52,154 nt of DNA from Oxalobacteraceae bacterium (lineage in GTDB: Bacteria; Pseudomonadota; Gammaproteobacteria; Burkholderiales; Burkholderiaceae_D). This document shows, piece by piece, positions 1 to 8,765 of the stretch. Under the pieces are notes generated by a model. It searched no databases. It saw only the letters and a program-made list of their open reading frames with translations, and was not told the origin of the DNA. The stretch spans positions 1 to 52,154 of the forward strand of contig RGFZ01000018.1 in assembly GCA_010024875.1 (NCBI GenBank). Direction: 5' to 3'. A program made the position numbers and the translations under genes. The number at the start of each line of letters is the position of its first letter. The stretch's first letter is position 1.

Positions 1-642
1 CTCGTCATCTTGCCGGATATTGAGAAACGGCTTGAAGCCTTCGTGCGTACCGGTCATGCGATTATTGTTTTCCCGGGTGGCGTGGGCACGGCAGAGGAAA
101 TTCTGTACCTGCTAGGCATACTGCTGCACCCGGAAAATCAAGCGCTACCCTTCCCGCTGATCTTTACCGGCCCCGAGGAATCAGCTTCTTATTTTTCCCA
201 GATCGATGCATTCATTGGCGCGACGCTGGGGCCCAAAGCACAAGAGCTGTATCAGGTGATCATTGATGATCCATCCGGTGTGGCTAGGGCGGCGCAGGAG
301 GGAATCGGTCTTGTCCGCGGTTATCGCAAATCGCACGGAGACGCGTATTACTTCAACTGGAGATTGCATATCGATCCTGCATTCCAGCAGCCCTTCATTC
401 CGGCGCACGCATCCATGCGCGGTCTTAGTTTGCACATGCAGCAACCCGAGCACCAGCTGGCTGCCAACCTTCGCAGAGCGTTCTCTGGCGTCGTCGCCGG
501 TAATGTGAAGCTACAGGGGATACAGGCGATTGAAGAGCATGGGCTGTTCGAGATACAGGGCGACTCCCGGCTCATGGCGCAGCTGGATGAGCTATTGTCG
601 GCTTTTGTTGATCAGGGAAGGTCATGCCGCCTCGGTGCTTAG
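1..642 (+). CDS. ppnN: Pyrimidine/purine nucleotide 5'-monophosphate nucleosidase PpnN, C-terminal part
   Basis: This is the 3' part of a gene that begins before the window; the frame is open from base 1. PpnN hydrolyses nucleoside monophosphates to a free base and ribose 5-phosphate and in E. coli responds to (p)ppGpp. The LOG-family signature PGGVGTAEE lies near the visible N-terminus. It is followed by segments I recognise from E. coli PpnN (YgdH), such as GDAYYFNW and LRRAFSGVVAGNVK. The C-terminus resembles the family end but stops shortly after the helix containing LLSAFVDQ. The last 21 bases overlap convergently with rsuA on the other strand. The family assignment is firm; only the truncated N-terminus is missing. 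Confidence 0.93.
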   Translation, partial: LVILPDIEKRLEAFVRTGHAIIVFPGGVGTAEEILYLLGILLHPENQALPFPLIFTGPEESASYFSQIDAFIGATLGPKAQELYQVIIDDPSGVARAAQEGIGLVRGYRKSHGDAYYFNWRLHIDPAFQQPFIPAHASMRGLSLHMQQPEHQLAANLRRAFSGVVAGNVKLQGIQAIEEHGLFEIQGDSRLMAQLDELLSAFVDQGRSCRLGA

Positions 643-1344
643 CAGCGCCAGCTCTGCGGTATCGAGATATCGCCACTCACCTTCTTGCAACGCCAGCGAT
701 TCCAGTGTCAACCTGCCGACCGCAATGCGCTGCAATGCTGCACAATGATTGCCGGCCGCAGCAAGCATGCGCTTGACCTGATGATATTTGCCCTGCTCGA
801 TCACGATCTCTACCTGATGAGTGCCGCGCGGCTCGCAGCGCAGTGCCGCCAGCGGCGCGGGCTCGTCACTGAGCTGAACGCCTTTCAGCAGATGCTCGAC
901 CAGCGCGGGCGTGACCGGATCCTGCGTGGTGGCGAGATACAGCTTGGGGACATGCCGCTTGGGCGACGACATCGCATGATTGAAGCTGCCATCATCCGTC
1001 AGCAGCAGCAACCCCGTCGTGTCATGATCAAGACGGCCTATGGCCTGGACGCCACGCCAGCTGAATTCCTCTGGCAGCAGACTCATCACGCCGGGGCGAT
1101 GACTGGGTTTGCGAGAGCATTCCACATCTGGCGGCTTGTTCAGCGCAAGATAGACGAATTCACGGTACTCCCAGTCTTCATCAAACAGGCGAAATCGCAG
1201 TCCCGAGGTTTCGAAGCTTCTCTTGTAGTCGGTGACAATCTCACCATGAACGCTGACCTCACCCGCCTCAATCAGCTGTCGGCACCATTTGCGCGTGCCA
1301 ACACCTTGCGATTGCAGTATGCGATCCAGACTTGACTTGTTCAT
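622..1344 (-). CDS. rsuA: 16S rRNA pseudouridine(516) synthase RsuA
   Basis: 240 aa, the usual RsuA length. RsuA converts U516 of 16S rRNA to pseudouridine during small-subunit assembly. An N-terminal S4-like RNA-binding domain covers about residues 1-60 (LDRILQSQG...). The catalytic domain carries the family motif GRLDHDTTGLLLLTDDG, whose Asp is the nucleophile, and the late motif YHQVKRMLAA. The histidine in GRLDHDTTG, where many homologues have Lys, is a mild variant. The ATG start has only a weak purine stretch (TGGGA) upstream. It is convergent with ppnN, with a 21-bp overlap of coding ends. RluB/E/F relatives are alternatives, but length and motif context favour RsuA. Confidence 0.88.
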   Translation of the reverse strand: MNKSSLDRILQSQGVGTRKWCRQLIEAGEVSVHGEIVTDYKRSFETSGLRFRLFDEDWEYREFVYLALNKPPDVECSRKPSHRPGVMSLLPEEFSWRGVQAIGRLDHDTTGLLLLTDDGSFNHAMSSPKRHVPKLYLATTQDPVTPALVEHLLKGVQLSDEPAPLAALRCEPRGTHQVEIVIEQGKYHQVKRMLAAAGNHCAALQRIAVGRLTLESLALQEGEWRYLDTAELALLSTEAA

Positions 1345-1403
1345 CCCAGCACTGTAGCAGAGACAGTGCCGCAGAGTGATTCTCGGGCTTACTGAGCGGC
1401 GCC

Positions 1404-1667
1404 TTAGCCGCCCTTGGTACCCTGCTTGCGAGATTTCTTCTTCGACTTTTTCGATTTTTTCGCCTTTTTCCGCGATTTGATTTCTTGCCCCGATGCCCCG
1501 GTGTCGCTGCTGCTCTGACCGGACATAGTTTCCGCTTTACGCTCGACTTCAGCAGCGCGTGAAGGATCGGTACTCTCTCTCACGCCGTCGCTGCTGGCGG
1601 TCTGTGCCCAGGTCCAGCCGGAAACCAACATCAACAACAAGAAAAGACGGGTAACGGATATCTTCAT
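1404..1667 (-). CDS. Small exported protein with lysine-rich tail
   Basis: 87 aa if translation starts at the ATG at 1667, which has a GGAGGT ribosome site 3-4 bases upstream. A longer in-frame start at 1826 would add 53 residues of poor coding character. The start chosen gives a clean signal peptide: a positive MKISVTR, a hydrophobic LFLLLMLV core and a likely cut after WAQ or TWA. The mature part is Ser/Glu-rich and then ends in a run of Lys/Ser (KKAKKSKKSKKKSRK). I do not recognise a family. The basic tail could bind cell-wall polymers or nucleic acid. It lies between rsuA and the ankyrin gene, all on the minus strand. Confidence 0.6.
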   Translation of the reverse strand: MKISVTRLFLLLMLVSGWTWAQTASSDGVRESTDPSRAAEVERKAETMSGQSSSDTGASGQEIKSRKKAKKSKKSKKKSRKQGTKGG

Positions 1668-1854
1668 GAAACCTCCAGGCGCTGTGTGCATGACGAAGAA
1701 AGGAATATCACGGCTGCCAATCAGACTGGGGGTGGTGTCTCTAGTTTCATGAAGGGCGAATACTGGCGGAAGGAAGGTTGATGCTGGTCGAATCCCTCGG
1801 CCAAGGCAAGGGCTGACGGCAAGCATGGCTGGTGTTGCACGCTATTGCGGCGCC

Positions 1855-2670
1855 TTATTGCTGTCGTTCAGTGCTGCTTTGTTCCGGCGGCGTTGGAATG
1901 CCGAGCTCTTGGCCAACGTCCGCTTCTCTGTCATCGGGCGCTGATTTGACGGATGATTCGCCAGTTTCTGCTTTGGTCGGTGAGCTGCGGGCTTTGGTCT
2001 GCCAGCGTTCGAGAATGCGTACGATGGCTATGCGTTCCTGCGATTTTGCGAAATCGATCGCATCCAGACCGAGTTCGTTTTTCAGAAGCACATCCGCGCC
2101 TTCCTCTAGCAGCAGCACGACCACTTTCTCGTGCCCGGCACGCGCTGCCATCATCAGTGGCGTGGTCTTGTTCGGCGATTCTGCATCGATGTAGGCGGCG
2201 TGTTCCAGCAATTTGCGAGTGATGGGCAAGCTGCCTGAAGCAGCGGCATAGTGCAGCGCAGTCCAGCCGGGCCGATTGATCTCGGCACCCTTGTCAATAA
2301 GACGATTCGCAGCGGCGACTTCACCATTGAAGGCCGCGATCATCAGCGCGGTGTCGCCATTGCGGGATCGGGCATCGAGCTCAATACCTCTGGCGCTAAG
2401 TAGCGCAGCGAATACCCTCCAGGATTTTTTCCGCACCGAGAGTATCAGCCCGGTGTCGAAACGCTCGGGCTCGATGGTGTTGGGGTCAAAGCCTCGTTCC
2501 AGCAACTGCCGGCAGCGATTGCCATCATCGAGATGAATCGCGTCGAACCACTCGGTATAGGAATCTGGCTTCTTCGACAAGGGCTGCAGCATGCGCTCCA
2601 AGCCCGGTAGCAATGCCGCAGCAAGCAATTGGCGCCTTCCGGGGTCGTGTGACTGTTCTTGGTCCATCAT
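1855..2670 (-). CDS. Ankyrin repeat protein downstream of tatD
   Basis: 271 aa with about four ankyrin repeats between residues 60 and 215; typical units include GDTALMIAAFNGEV, GWTALHYAAASGSL and TTPLMMAARAGHEKVV. Ankyrin repeats mediate protein binding, so no enzymatic role is implied. The N-terminus has RRQLLAAALL, a possible short twin-arginine-like or uncleaved export signal, but it is not convincing. The C-terminal 50 residues are polar and low in complexity. The start overlaps the tatD stop by 4 bases (ATGA type), so it is translationally coupled to tatD. An ankyrin gene directly after tatD is, from memory, a common arrangement in Burkholderiales. Confidence 0.85.
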   Translation of the reverse strand: MMDQEQSHDPGRRQLLAAALLPGLERMLQPLSKKPDSYTEWFDAIHLDDGNRCRQLLERGFDPNTIEPERFDTGLILSVRKKSWRVFAALLSARGIELDARSRNGDTALMIAAFNGEVAAANRLIDKGAEINRPGWTALHYAAASGSLPITRKLLEHAAYIDAESPNKTTPLMMAARAGHEKVVVLLLEEGADVLLKNELGLDAIDFAKSQERIAIVRILERWQTKARSSPTKAETGESSVKSAPDDREADVGQELGIPTPPEQSSTERQQ

Positions 2671-3467
2671 ACTGACGGCGCTGAGTCGGGTGCGGGGATG
2701 TTGAACAAATTGCGGAAATTACGCGTGGTCGCCTCCGCCAGCGTTGCCAGCGGCACTCCTTTTAGATCGGCAAGGAACTCCGCCACGTGCCGCACAAAAC
2801 CTGGTTCATTAGTCTTGCCGCGTTTCGGCACGGGGGCGAGGTAGGGAGAGTCCGTCTCGATCAGCATTCGTTCCAATGGCACGGCACGCGCTACCGCCTG
2901 CAGCTCTTTTGCATTTTTGAAGGTGACGATGCCGGAAAAAGAGATGTAAAAGCCCATCGCCATGGCGGCCTCGGCGACTTCGAGGCTTTCGGTAAAACAA
3001 TGCATTACACCACCAGCGCCGCCAACATCCGTACCGGCCTTTTCCTCACGCATCAAGCGCAAGGTATCCGCCGAGGCCGACCGGGTATGAATAATCAACG
3101 GCTTGCGGCTCTCGCGCGAAGCACGGATATGCACGCGAAAGCGTTCGCGCTGCCACTCAAGATCACCCTGCAGACGATAGTAGTCGAGCCCGGTCTCGCC
3201 AATGGCGACGATGCGCGGATGAACGGCCAGCTTCAGCAGTCCGTCCACCGTGGGTTCTACGGTGTCTTCATAGTCGGGATGTACGCCGACGGATGCGTAG
3301 ATATTCGGGTGGGTCTCGGCAAGAGCCAGCACCCTGGGAAACTCCTGCAAGGTGACTGACACGCACAGAGCCTCGCTGACCTGATTGGTCTGCATTGTGT
3401 CGAGTATTTCCGGCAGACGAGCCGCCAGCTCGGGAAAATCAATATGACAATGGGAATCAACGAACAT
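2667..3467 (-). CDS. tatD: TatD-family metal-dependent deoxyribonuclease
   Basis: 266 aa, normal for the TatD/YcfH family of TIM-barrel hydrolases that act as 3'-5' DNA exonucleases. Metal ligands are visible in the N-terminal DSHCHID motif, in GETGLDYY (Glu ligand), in PLIIHTR and MHCFT (His ligands) and in ETDSPYLAP (Asp ligand). It sits in the replication/pilus block behind pilZ and overlaps the next gene by 4 bases. The E. coli paralogues TatD, YcfH and YjjV cannot be told apart with certainty from sequence alone. The genomic position next to holB matches YcfH. Confidence 0.92.
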   Translation of the reverse strand: MFVDSHCHIDFPELAARLPEILDTMQTNQVSEALCVSVTLQEFPRVLALAETHPNIYASVGVHPDYEDTVEPTVDGLLKLAVHPRIVAIGETGLDYYRLQGDLEWQRERFRVHIRASRESRKPLIIHTRSASADTLRLMREEKAGTDVGGAGGVMHCFTESLEVAEAAMAMGFYISFSGIVTFKNAKELQAVARAVPLERMLIETDSPYLAPVPKRGKTNEPGFVRHVAEFLADLKGVPLATLAEATTRNFRNLFNIPAPDSAPSV

Positions 3468-3536
3468 GGCAACAGCCAGCAGATGGCGAATGGCCGTTAT
3501 TGTACGTGCTGGGCGCAGAGCCCGCCGCCGGCAACG

Positions 3537-3905
3537 CTACATGGTGTGCGTGGATCGGGATGCGCCAAGCGAGGTTCCCAGCAATTCCTCGATGCGTTTT
3601 TTCAGCATGCGACCTGCCTCGTCATCCAGGAAGTGCACCCCGAAACCCTGGGTGTGATGATTGCCCGCGCCGGCGGGAGTAATCCACGCGACCTTGCCCG
3701 CTAGCCGATAACGCTGCTCATCCTGCATCAGTGTCAGGAGCAAGAATATTTCCTCGCCCAGACGACTAGGGCGGGTACCCGGCACGAAGATGCCGCCATG
3801 TCTGAGAAAAGGCATGTAGGCGGCGTACAGCGCCGCGCGATCGCGAATCGCCAGCGAAACAACGGAGGGACGCAGCGTCGTGTCGGCAGAGAGAGGCTCT
3901 TGCAT
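3537..3905 (-). CDS. pilZ: PilZ domain protein (type IV pilus assembly type)
   Basis: 122 aa with one PilZ beta-barrel. It has the segments HGGIFVPG, FLLLTLM and GKVAWITP, and ends with GFGVHFLDDEAGRMLKKRIEELLG. The canonical c-di-GMP signatures (RxxxR at the front and DxSxxG) are absent: the loop before the barrel reads LRHGGIFV. That matches the P. aeruginosa PilZ subgroup, which works in type IV pilus biogenesis through protein contacts and does not bind the nucleotide. It lies between holB and tatD on the minus strand, the classical holB-pilZ-tatD order. No strong ribosome site precedes the ATG. Confidence 0.88.
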   Translation of the reverse strand: MQEPLSADTTLRPSVVSLAIRDRAALYAAYMPFLRHGGIFVPGTRPSRLGEEIFLLLTLMQDEQRYRLAGKVAWITPAGAGNHHTQGFGVHFLDDEAGRMLKKRIEELLGTSLGASRSTHTM

Positions 3906-3965
3906 GTGAGTGCCTGTCGGGTCAGCAGCTGCCGACCGAACCGATCCGCCTCTGGCGCAGAGCGC

Positions 3966-5018
3966 TCAGGCAGCGGCGCGAGTCGGCTGCATTAGGCGTA
4001 CGTAGTCGAGCAACATGTCTTCAATAAAAAGCCGCGCGGACAACGGATGCTCGGACACGGCGCGACGGGAAGCTGCATCACGCAGTGCCTGGTGAAGGCT
4101 GTCGGCGGAGATGGTGGCTGCGAGCGCTTCGAGGCTTTTGCGATGATGCGGATAGTAGCGTACCCGTCCGGCGCATTGAATGGCGAGCAGGTCATAGAGC
4201 CAGCGCTGCTGCCATGCGACGAGCAGTGACAGCGGGACTTTCTGTAGCCGCTCTGCCACGACCAGCGCTGTCGCCGTATGTGGCCGGGCCAGATACGACA
4301 GCCACTCGTCCTGTGCTTCGGCAAACTCACCCTTGGCAGCGGCCAACGCTGCCAGCGGCGCACCGCCCTGCTCCGCGAGCCAACGCGCAGGGCTATTCAC
4401 CTCTTGCGATTCCAGCCAGGACAGTGCTTCGTCCGCAGCAGGCATATGCAACGGAAACTGCCGGCAGCGGGAAAGTATGGTCGGCAACAAACGGTCGACG
4501 CGGTGGGTTACCAGCAAAAAAACGGTATCGGGCGGTGGCTCCTCAAGCGTCTTGAGCAGCGCGTTCGCGGAGGCAGGATTCAGCGCCTCCGCCGGGTAAA
4601 GCATCACCACTCTGAATCCCGCGCGGTGCGTAGAGACATTCATGAAGGTGGCCAACGAACGCACTTGCTCAATCCGGATATCGCGTGACGGAGTCTTGCT
4701 GGCGGCCGCTTTCTTAGTGCTGCTTTCTTCGGTCTCAGGCGTTGCCTCGTCGTCTTCTGCATCCAAAGCCTCCGGACGCACGCGCCGAAAATCCGGGTGG
4801 CTGTACTGCGCAAACCAGCCGCAGGACGCGCACTCGCCGCAGGCATGACCCTCGACATCCGGACTCTCGCACAGCAAGGACTGCGCCGCGTGTTCGGCAA
4901 AGTCCACCTTGCCGATACCTTCAGCGCCATGGAACAGGATTGCGTGCGGCAGCCTTTCGCGCATCTGTTGCCAGCGCTGCCAGTCTGCGCTCTGCCACGG
5001 GTAGAGGGATGCATGCAC
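3966..5018 (-). CDS. holB: DNA polymerase III subunit delta' (HolB)
   Basis: 350 aa with a GTG start at 5018. That start has AGGA nine bases upstream and begins just after the tmk stop; an upstream ATG at 5072 would overlap tmk by 41 bases. Delta' is part of the clamp loader that places the sliding clamp on DNA. Visible features are a P-loop-like GAEGIGK with Val in place of Ser/Thr, the zinc module C-x9-C-x2-C-x2-C (ending CGECASC), LKTLEEPPPDTVFLLVT, and the SRC motif in ILSRCRQF. An acidic then Lys/Ala-rich stretch of roughly 30 residues is inserted after the zinc module, as I recall from other Burkholderiales. The gene is the third member of the mltG-tmk-holB run. Confidence 0.92.
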   Translation of the reverse strand: MHASLYPWQSADWQRWQQMRERLPHAILFHGAEGIGKVDFAEHAAQSLLCESPDVEGHACGECASCGWFAQYSHPDFRRVRPEALDAEDDEATPETEESSTKKAAASKTPSRDIRIEQVRSLATFMNVSTHRAGFRVVMLYPAEALNPASANALLKTLEEPPPDTVFLLVTHRVDRLLPTILSRCRQFPLHMPAADEALSWLESQEVNSPARWLAEQGGAPLAALAAAKGEFAEAQDEWLSYLARPHTATALVVAERLQKVPLSLLVAWQQRWLYDLLAIQCAGRVRYYPHHRKSLEALAATISADSLHQALRDAASRRAVSEHPLSARLFIEDMLLDYVRLMQPTRAAA

Positions 5019-5031
5019 GATCGATAGTCCT

Positions 5032-5646
5032 TCAGAGCGCCGAGACAAGCTGTTCCAGCTGGCGACTGACATCGTCCAGCGGTCGGGTGGAATCGATCAC
5101 GTGTATTCGCTGGGGGAATTCAGTTGCGCGCTGCAGGTAGGCCTCGCGCACACCCGCGAAAAATGCTTGCTGCTCTTGTTCGAATTTGTCCAGCGCTCGG
5201 CTTTGATCCAGCCGCTGTCGCGCAACTTCCAACGGCACATCGAACAGCAGCGTCAGGTCGGGCTGCAAATCCGCATGCACCCACTGCTCCAGCGCCCGTA
5301 GCTTGTCGAGCGAGAGCTTGCGTCCGCCACCCTGGTAGGCAAAGCTGGCGTCGGTGAAGCGATCAGAAATCACCCAGTCCCCGCGTTCCAGCGCTGGTGC
5401 GATCAGCAAGGCAATGTGCTCCCGGCGCGCGGCAAACATCAGCAGCGCCTCGGTCTCCAGGTGCATTTTTTCATGCAGCAGCAGCGCTCGGAGGTGCTCT
5501 CCGAGCGGGGTACCGCCGGGTTCCCGGGTGGTGATGACATTCTTTCCGCGTTCACGCAAAAATGCCGCGACACCTTCGACGTGCGTGGATTTACCGGCTC
5601 CGTCTATACCCTCGAAGGTAATGAATTTTCCTCTTGCCATGACCAT
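5032..5646 (-). CDS. tmk: Thymidylate kinase
   Basis: 204 aa. It phosphorylates dTMP to dTDP for DNA synthesis. The P-loop [11 protein letters not shown] is at residues 10-20, followed by [11 protein letters not shown] (substrate loop), the DR motif in ISDRFTDAS, and the LID region AYQGGGRKL. All key residues are present. The ATG at 5646 has AGG six bases upstream; a second in-frame ATG two codons later is also possible. It lies 30 bases after mltG and just before holB, so one transcript probably carries all three. Confidence 0.95.
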   Translation of the reverse strand: MVMARGKFITFEGIDGAGKSTHVEGVAAFLRERGKNVITTREPGGTPLGEHLRALLLHEKMHLETEALLMFAARREHIALLIAPALERGDWVISDRFTDASFAYQGGGRKLSLDKLRALEQWVHADLQPDLTLLFDVPLEVARQRLDQSRALDKFEQEQQAFFAGVREAYLQRATEFPQRIHVIDSTRPLDDVSRQLEQLVSAL

Positions 5647-5676
5647 TGACGCCTGTGAGCCTTGAGCAGGTGTGCT

Positions 5677-6669
5677 TTACTGAGAACGGCGCTGGTAGCG
5701 GTTGACTGCGCGGTTGTGATCTTCGAGATTGTCCGAGAATTCACTGCTGCCGTCACCGCGCGCCACGAAATAAAGATCTTTGCCTCGCAACGGGTTCAAT
5801 GCCGCATCAATCGCGGCACGGCCTGGCAAGGCAATGGGCGTGGGCGGCAGACCGGGCCGCAGGTAGGTGTTGTAGGGCGTGTCGGTCTGCAAATCCTGCT
5901 TGCGGATATTGCCGTCAAAACGATCACCCATGCCATAAATGACGGTGGGATCCGTCTGCAGCAGCATGCCCCGCCGCAGCCGGTTGATGAATACCGATGC
6001 AATCCGCTTGCGTTCCTCAGCCTTGCCGGTTTCCTTTTCCACGATCGACGCCATGATCAGAGCCTCGTAGGGGTTGTCATAGGGCAGGTCTGCCGCGCGT
6101 GCATCCCACGCTTGCTGCAGCTTTTTCATCAGCTGCTGATGGGCCTGCTGATAAATCTTGAGGTCGCTACTGCCTCGCTCGTACACATAAGTGTCCGGAT
6201 AAAAAATACCTTCCGGGTGGGGAAAGCCCGGTGCGACTTTATCGAGCAATTGCTCCAGACTTAATTCTGCGCTGTCGTGCTTCAGCCAGGTCTGCCGTGC
6301 CAGTTCGGCACGCATTTGCTCGAAGGTCCAGCCTTCGATCAGCGTCAATGACTCTTTGATGGTGTTGCCCCTGACCAGCGTATCAATTAGCCCGAGGGGC
6401 GTGGTACCCGGCGTCAGCCGGTAGCTGCCGGGCTTGATCACTCCGCCCTTGCCTAGACCGCGGGCGAGAAATTCCATCAAGAGCGGCGGTGCGGGCACTC
6501 CTGCCGCGTGCACTTGTTTCATTGCAGAACGCAAGCCGCTGCCCGAGGCGATGCTGAACTCGACCGGGGTGCTGCCGGCAGCGATCAGCGGATCACGCGT
6601 CCAGTAGACGAGGAATGCACTGGCGGCCATCACCAATAGCACACCCAGTGCGAGAATCTTCTTGAACAC
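5677..6669 (-). CDS. mltG: Endolytic peptidoglycan transglycosylase MltG
   Basis: 330 aa with a GTG start preceded by GGGGAG at a good distance. MltG cuts nascent glycan strands in the periplasm and so sets their length. There is a single N-terminal membrane anchor (residues 4-22), a LysM-like region around residues 75-110 (PGSYRLTPG), and the YceG catalytic core with SIVEKET, which contains the catalytic glutamate. FINRLRRGMLLQTDPTVIYG and YNTYLRPGLPPTPI follow. It heads the mltG-tmk-holB run; the 113-bp gap to the divergent ygfZ should hold promoters in both directions. Confidence 0.95.
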   Translation of the reverse strand: MFKKILALGVLLVMAASAFLVYWTRDPLIAAGSTPVEFSIASGSGLRSAMKQVHAAGVPAPPLLMEFLARGLGKGGVIKPGSYRLTPGTTPLGLIDTLVRGNTIKESLTLIEGWTFEQMRAELARQTWLKHDSAELSLEQLLDKVAPGFPHPEGIFYPDTYVYERGSSDLKIYQQAHQQLMKKLQQAWDARAADLPYDNPYEALIMASIVEKETGKAEERKRIASVFINRLRRGMLLQTDPTVIYGMGDRFDGNIRKQDLQTDTPYNTYLRPGLPPTPIALPGRAAIDAALNPLRGKDLYFVARGDGSSEFSDNLEDHNRAVNRYQRRSQ

Positions 6670-6782
6670 GCCGTTCTCCCCCCAGTCTTGTTACCTATTC
6701 AGCATCGACGCGATTTTTCATGCGCCTCTATAATTCGCCAATGTTGTAATGATAGCGCTCCACTGCGAGCGACTCCGAATTC

Positions 6783-7739
6783 ATGGCTGAGCAACAAGGT
6801 TTCATTTCCCTCTTGTCGGATCCCGGCGTGATCCGGGCCTCGGGCGACGATGCCCGTCACTTCCTTCATAACCAGCTAACCAATGACATCGAGAATCTGG
6901 ACGCGAACGATGCCCGGCTCGCCGGCTACTGCTCGCCCAAGGGCCGGCTGCTGGCTAGCCTCCTGACTTGGGCTGCGGATGACGCCATCCTGATGCTGCT
7001 GCCGAAAAGCCTGTTGCCGAGTTTTCAGAAGCGCCTGCAGATGTTCGTGCTGCGCTCAAAAATAATGCTGGAAGATGTCAGCGATTCGCTGGCCGTGGTA
7101 GGTGTCGGTATGGTGGCTCGTGTTAGTGCCACGCCGGGCGCCGGCCTGCTGCCGGAGACACCCTATCGAAGCAAGCACTTCTCGGGTGGCCATCTGATAC
7201 GCGTCGCCGATGCAGAGGGACTGCACCGGGCACTCTGGATCGGGCCGGCCGATCAGCGCGATGCCGTGCTCGCCGCCCTGCCCGCTGATCTGCCGCAGCA
7301 GCCGGAATCCTACTGGCGCTGGCTCGATATCCGGGCCGGCGTGCCACAGATACTGGACGCCACGCGCGAGCAGTTCGTGCCGCAAATGGTGAACTTCGAG
7401 TTGGTGGGCGGTGTCAATTTCCGCAAGGGCTGCTACCCCGGACAAGAAATCGTCGCGCGCAGCCAGTACCTTGGCAAGCTCAAGCGCCGCATGCTGCTGG
7501 CGAGCGTCGATATCGATGAGATGGCGGTCGTTACGCCTGGTACGGAGGTGTTTTCTGATGACGACCCAGGACAGCCCGGCGGCATGATCGTGAATGCCGA
7601 ACGTGGCCCCGATGGCCGCATTGCCTGTCTGGTCGAGATCAAGATTGATGCCGTCCGCTCGCCCGTCCACCTCGGAAGCGCTAACGGTCCATTGCTGCAC
7701 TTCGGTGAATTACCCTACTCGCTGGAAGCCAGCGTCTGA
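6783..7739 (+). CDS. ygfZ: Folate-binding Fe-S cluster repair/assembly protein YgfZ
   Basis: 318 aa, related in fold to aminomethyltransferase GcvT. YgfZ uses tetrahydrofolate and supports certain Fe-S enzymes. The diagnostic motif KGCYPGQEIVAR is present with the essential Cys at residue 217. The N-terminal motif HFLHNQLTNDIE and the Tyr-Cys-Ser-Pro-Lys-Gly segment are also typical. It is divergent from mltG and starts a plus-strand trio with the DUF4936 and NRDE genes; the gap to the next start codon is a single base. Confidence 0.94.
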   Translation: MAEQQGFISLLSDPGVIRASGDDARHFLHNQLTNDIENLDANDARLAGYCSPKGRLLASLLTWAADDAILMLLPKSLLPSFQKRLQMFVLRSKIMLEDVSDSLAVVGVGMVARVSATPGAGLLPETPYRSKHFSGGHLIRVADAEGLHRALWIGPADQRDAVLAALPADLPQQPESYWRWLDIRAGVPQILDATREQFVPQMVNFELVGGVNFRKGCYPGQEIVARSQYLGKLKRRMLLASVDIDEMAVVTPGTEVFSDDDPGQPGGMIVNAERGPDGRIACLVEIKIDAVRSPVHLGSANGPLLHFGELPYSLEASV

Positions 7740-7740
7740 G

Positions 7741-8028
7741 ATGGATATCTACGTCTATTACCGCGTGCCGGTAGCCCATGCATCGAGCATGCAACAGAGA
7801 GTCAAGGCAATGCAGCACTCATTGGCTCAGCAGTTCCATATTCAGTGCAGCCTCAAGCGCCGTCCCGAGCTCAGCCATGATTGCCAGACTTGGATGGAAA
7901 TCTATCCGCAAGTGCCCACCGATTTCGCCGCAGCACTGGCGGAGGCCGTTAGCACCCATGCGCTGCCCGCGCTGATCTCCGGCGAACGTCACATCGAAAC
8001 CTTTGTGGATATCGAAGCATGTGCCTGA
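7741..8028 (+). CDS. DUF4936 family protein
   Basis: 95 aa starting at the ATG one base after the ygfZ stop; a longer upstream start would run inside ygfZ and is rejected. The sequence opens MDIYVYYRV, has a central RRP and TWMEIYPQV, and ends with ERHIETFVDIE. This fits my memory of DUF4936, a small family of unknown function typical of Burkholderiales. The alpha/beta pattern suggests a ferredoxin-like fold of the antibiotic-monooxygenase or Dabb kind. It is coupled on both sides: one base from ygfZ, and overlapping the next gene by 10 bases. Confidence 0.8.
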   Translation: MDIYVYYRVPVAHASSMQQRVKAMQHSLAQQFHIQCSLKRRPELSHDCQTWMEIYPQVPTDFAAALAEAVSTHALPALISGERHIETFVDIEACA

Positions 8029-8735
8029 TAGTGTTTGCGTGGAAGCTGCTGCCCGAATGCCCGCTGGTGCTGGCTGCGAATCGCGACGAATTTTTCAATC
8101 GTCCTTCTCAAGCCGCGCACTGGTGGAACGATCATCCCTTCGTGTATGCGGGCCGCGATCTGCAGGGCGGAGGTACTTGGTTGGGCATGAACCGGTCGGG
8201 CCGTTTCGCGGCGCTAACGAATATACGCAAAGGCGCTGAGCGGCGCACGGATGTGCGCTCTCGCGGCGAGCTCGTTGCCGGCTTTCTGCAATCCGACCTT
8301 AGTGCGGAAGACTATCTGGCCCGCGTGCGTGAGCGCGGTGCCGAGTACAACGGTTTCAATTTGCTGGTCGGCGACCATCAGCGCAGCTTCTGGTTCAGCA
8401 ATGACGGCGAGACATCGATGATGCAGCTCGAGCCGGGTATTTACGGGCTGTCGAACGGTTCGCTCGACACGCCCTGGCCTAAGGTGCTTCGCGCGAAGGC
8501 GCAATTCTCCAGCCTGCTCTGTCAGGGCGCCCCCGACGATGCGTACTTCGAGATGCTCGCGGATACCACGCACGCGGCCGATGCCCGGCTTCCGGATACC
8601 GGCGTGTCACTCGAATGGGAACGGCTGCTCTCGCCCATCTGTATCGAGTCGCCGGAGTACGGCACTCGCGCATCGACGCTACTGCGGGTGAACAGCAGCG
8701 GGCAGGCACAGATGAATGAGCGTGTCCTTCGCTGA
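8019..8735 (+). CDS. NRDE (TANGO2-like) family protein
   Basis: 238 aa. The name-giving motif is present as AANRDEFFNRP after an MCLIVFAWK start, which would expose an N-terminal Cys2 as in Ntn hydrolases. GGGTWLGMNRSGRFAALTN and the late GTRASTLL are also typical. The human homologue TANGO2 has been linked to acyl-CoA and heme handling, but the bacterial role is not settled. It overlaps the DUF4936 gene by 10 bases, so it is probably co-translated, and it ends the plus-strand trio that begins with ygfZ. Confidence 0.9.
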   Translation: MCLIVFAWKLLPECPLVLAANRDEFFNRPSQAAHWWNDHPFVYAGRDLQGGGTWLGMNRSGRFAALTNIRKGAERRTDVRSRGELVAGFLQSDLSAEDYLARVRERGAEYNGFNLLVGDHQRSFWFSNDGETSMMQLEPGIYGLSNGSLDTPWPKVLRAKAQFSSLLCQGAPDDAYFEMLADTTHAADARLPDTGVSLEWERLLSPICIESPEYGTRASTLLRVNSSGQAQMNERVLR

Positions 8736-8765
8736 TCCCGACGCTTCGTCTCTCGACTCGTCGGT

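Noticed and set aside
685-1335. 216-aa plus-strand frame opposite rsuA
   Set aside because: rsuA on the minus strand has clear catalytic motifs throughout; this frame is its shadow.
4640-4800. Acidic/Lys-rich insertion in HolB as a novelty
   Set aside because: I recall comparable insertions in other Burkholderiales delta-prime subunits, so it is a lineage trait.
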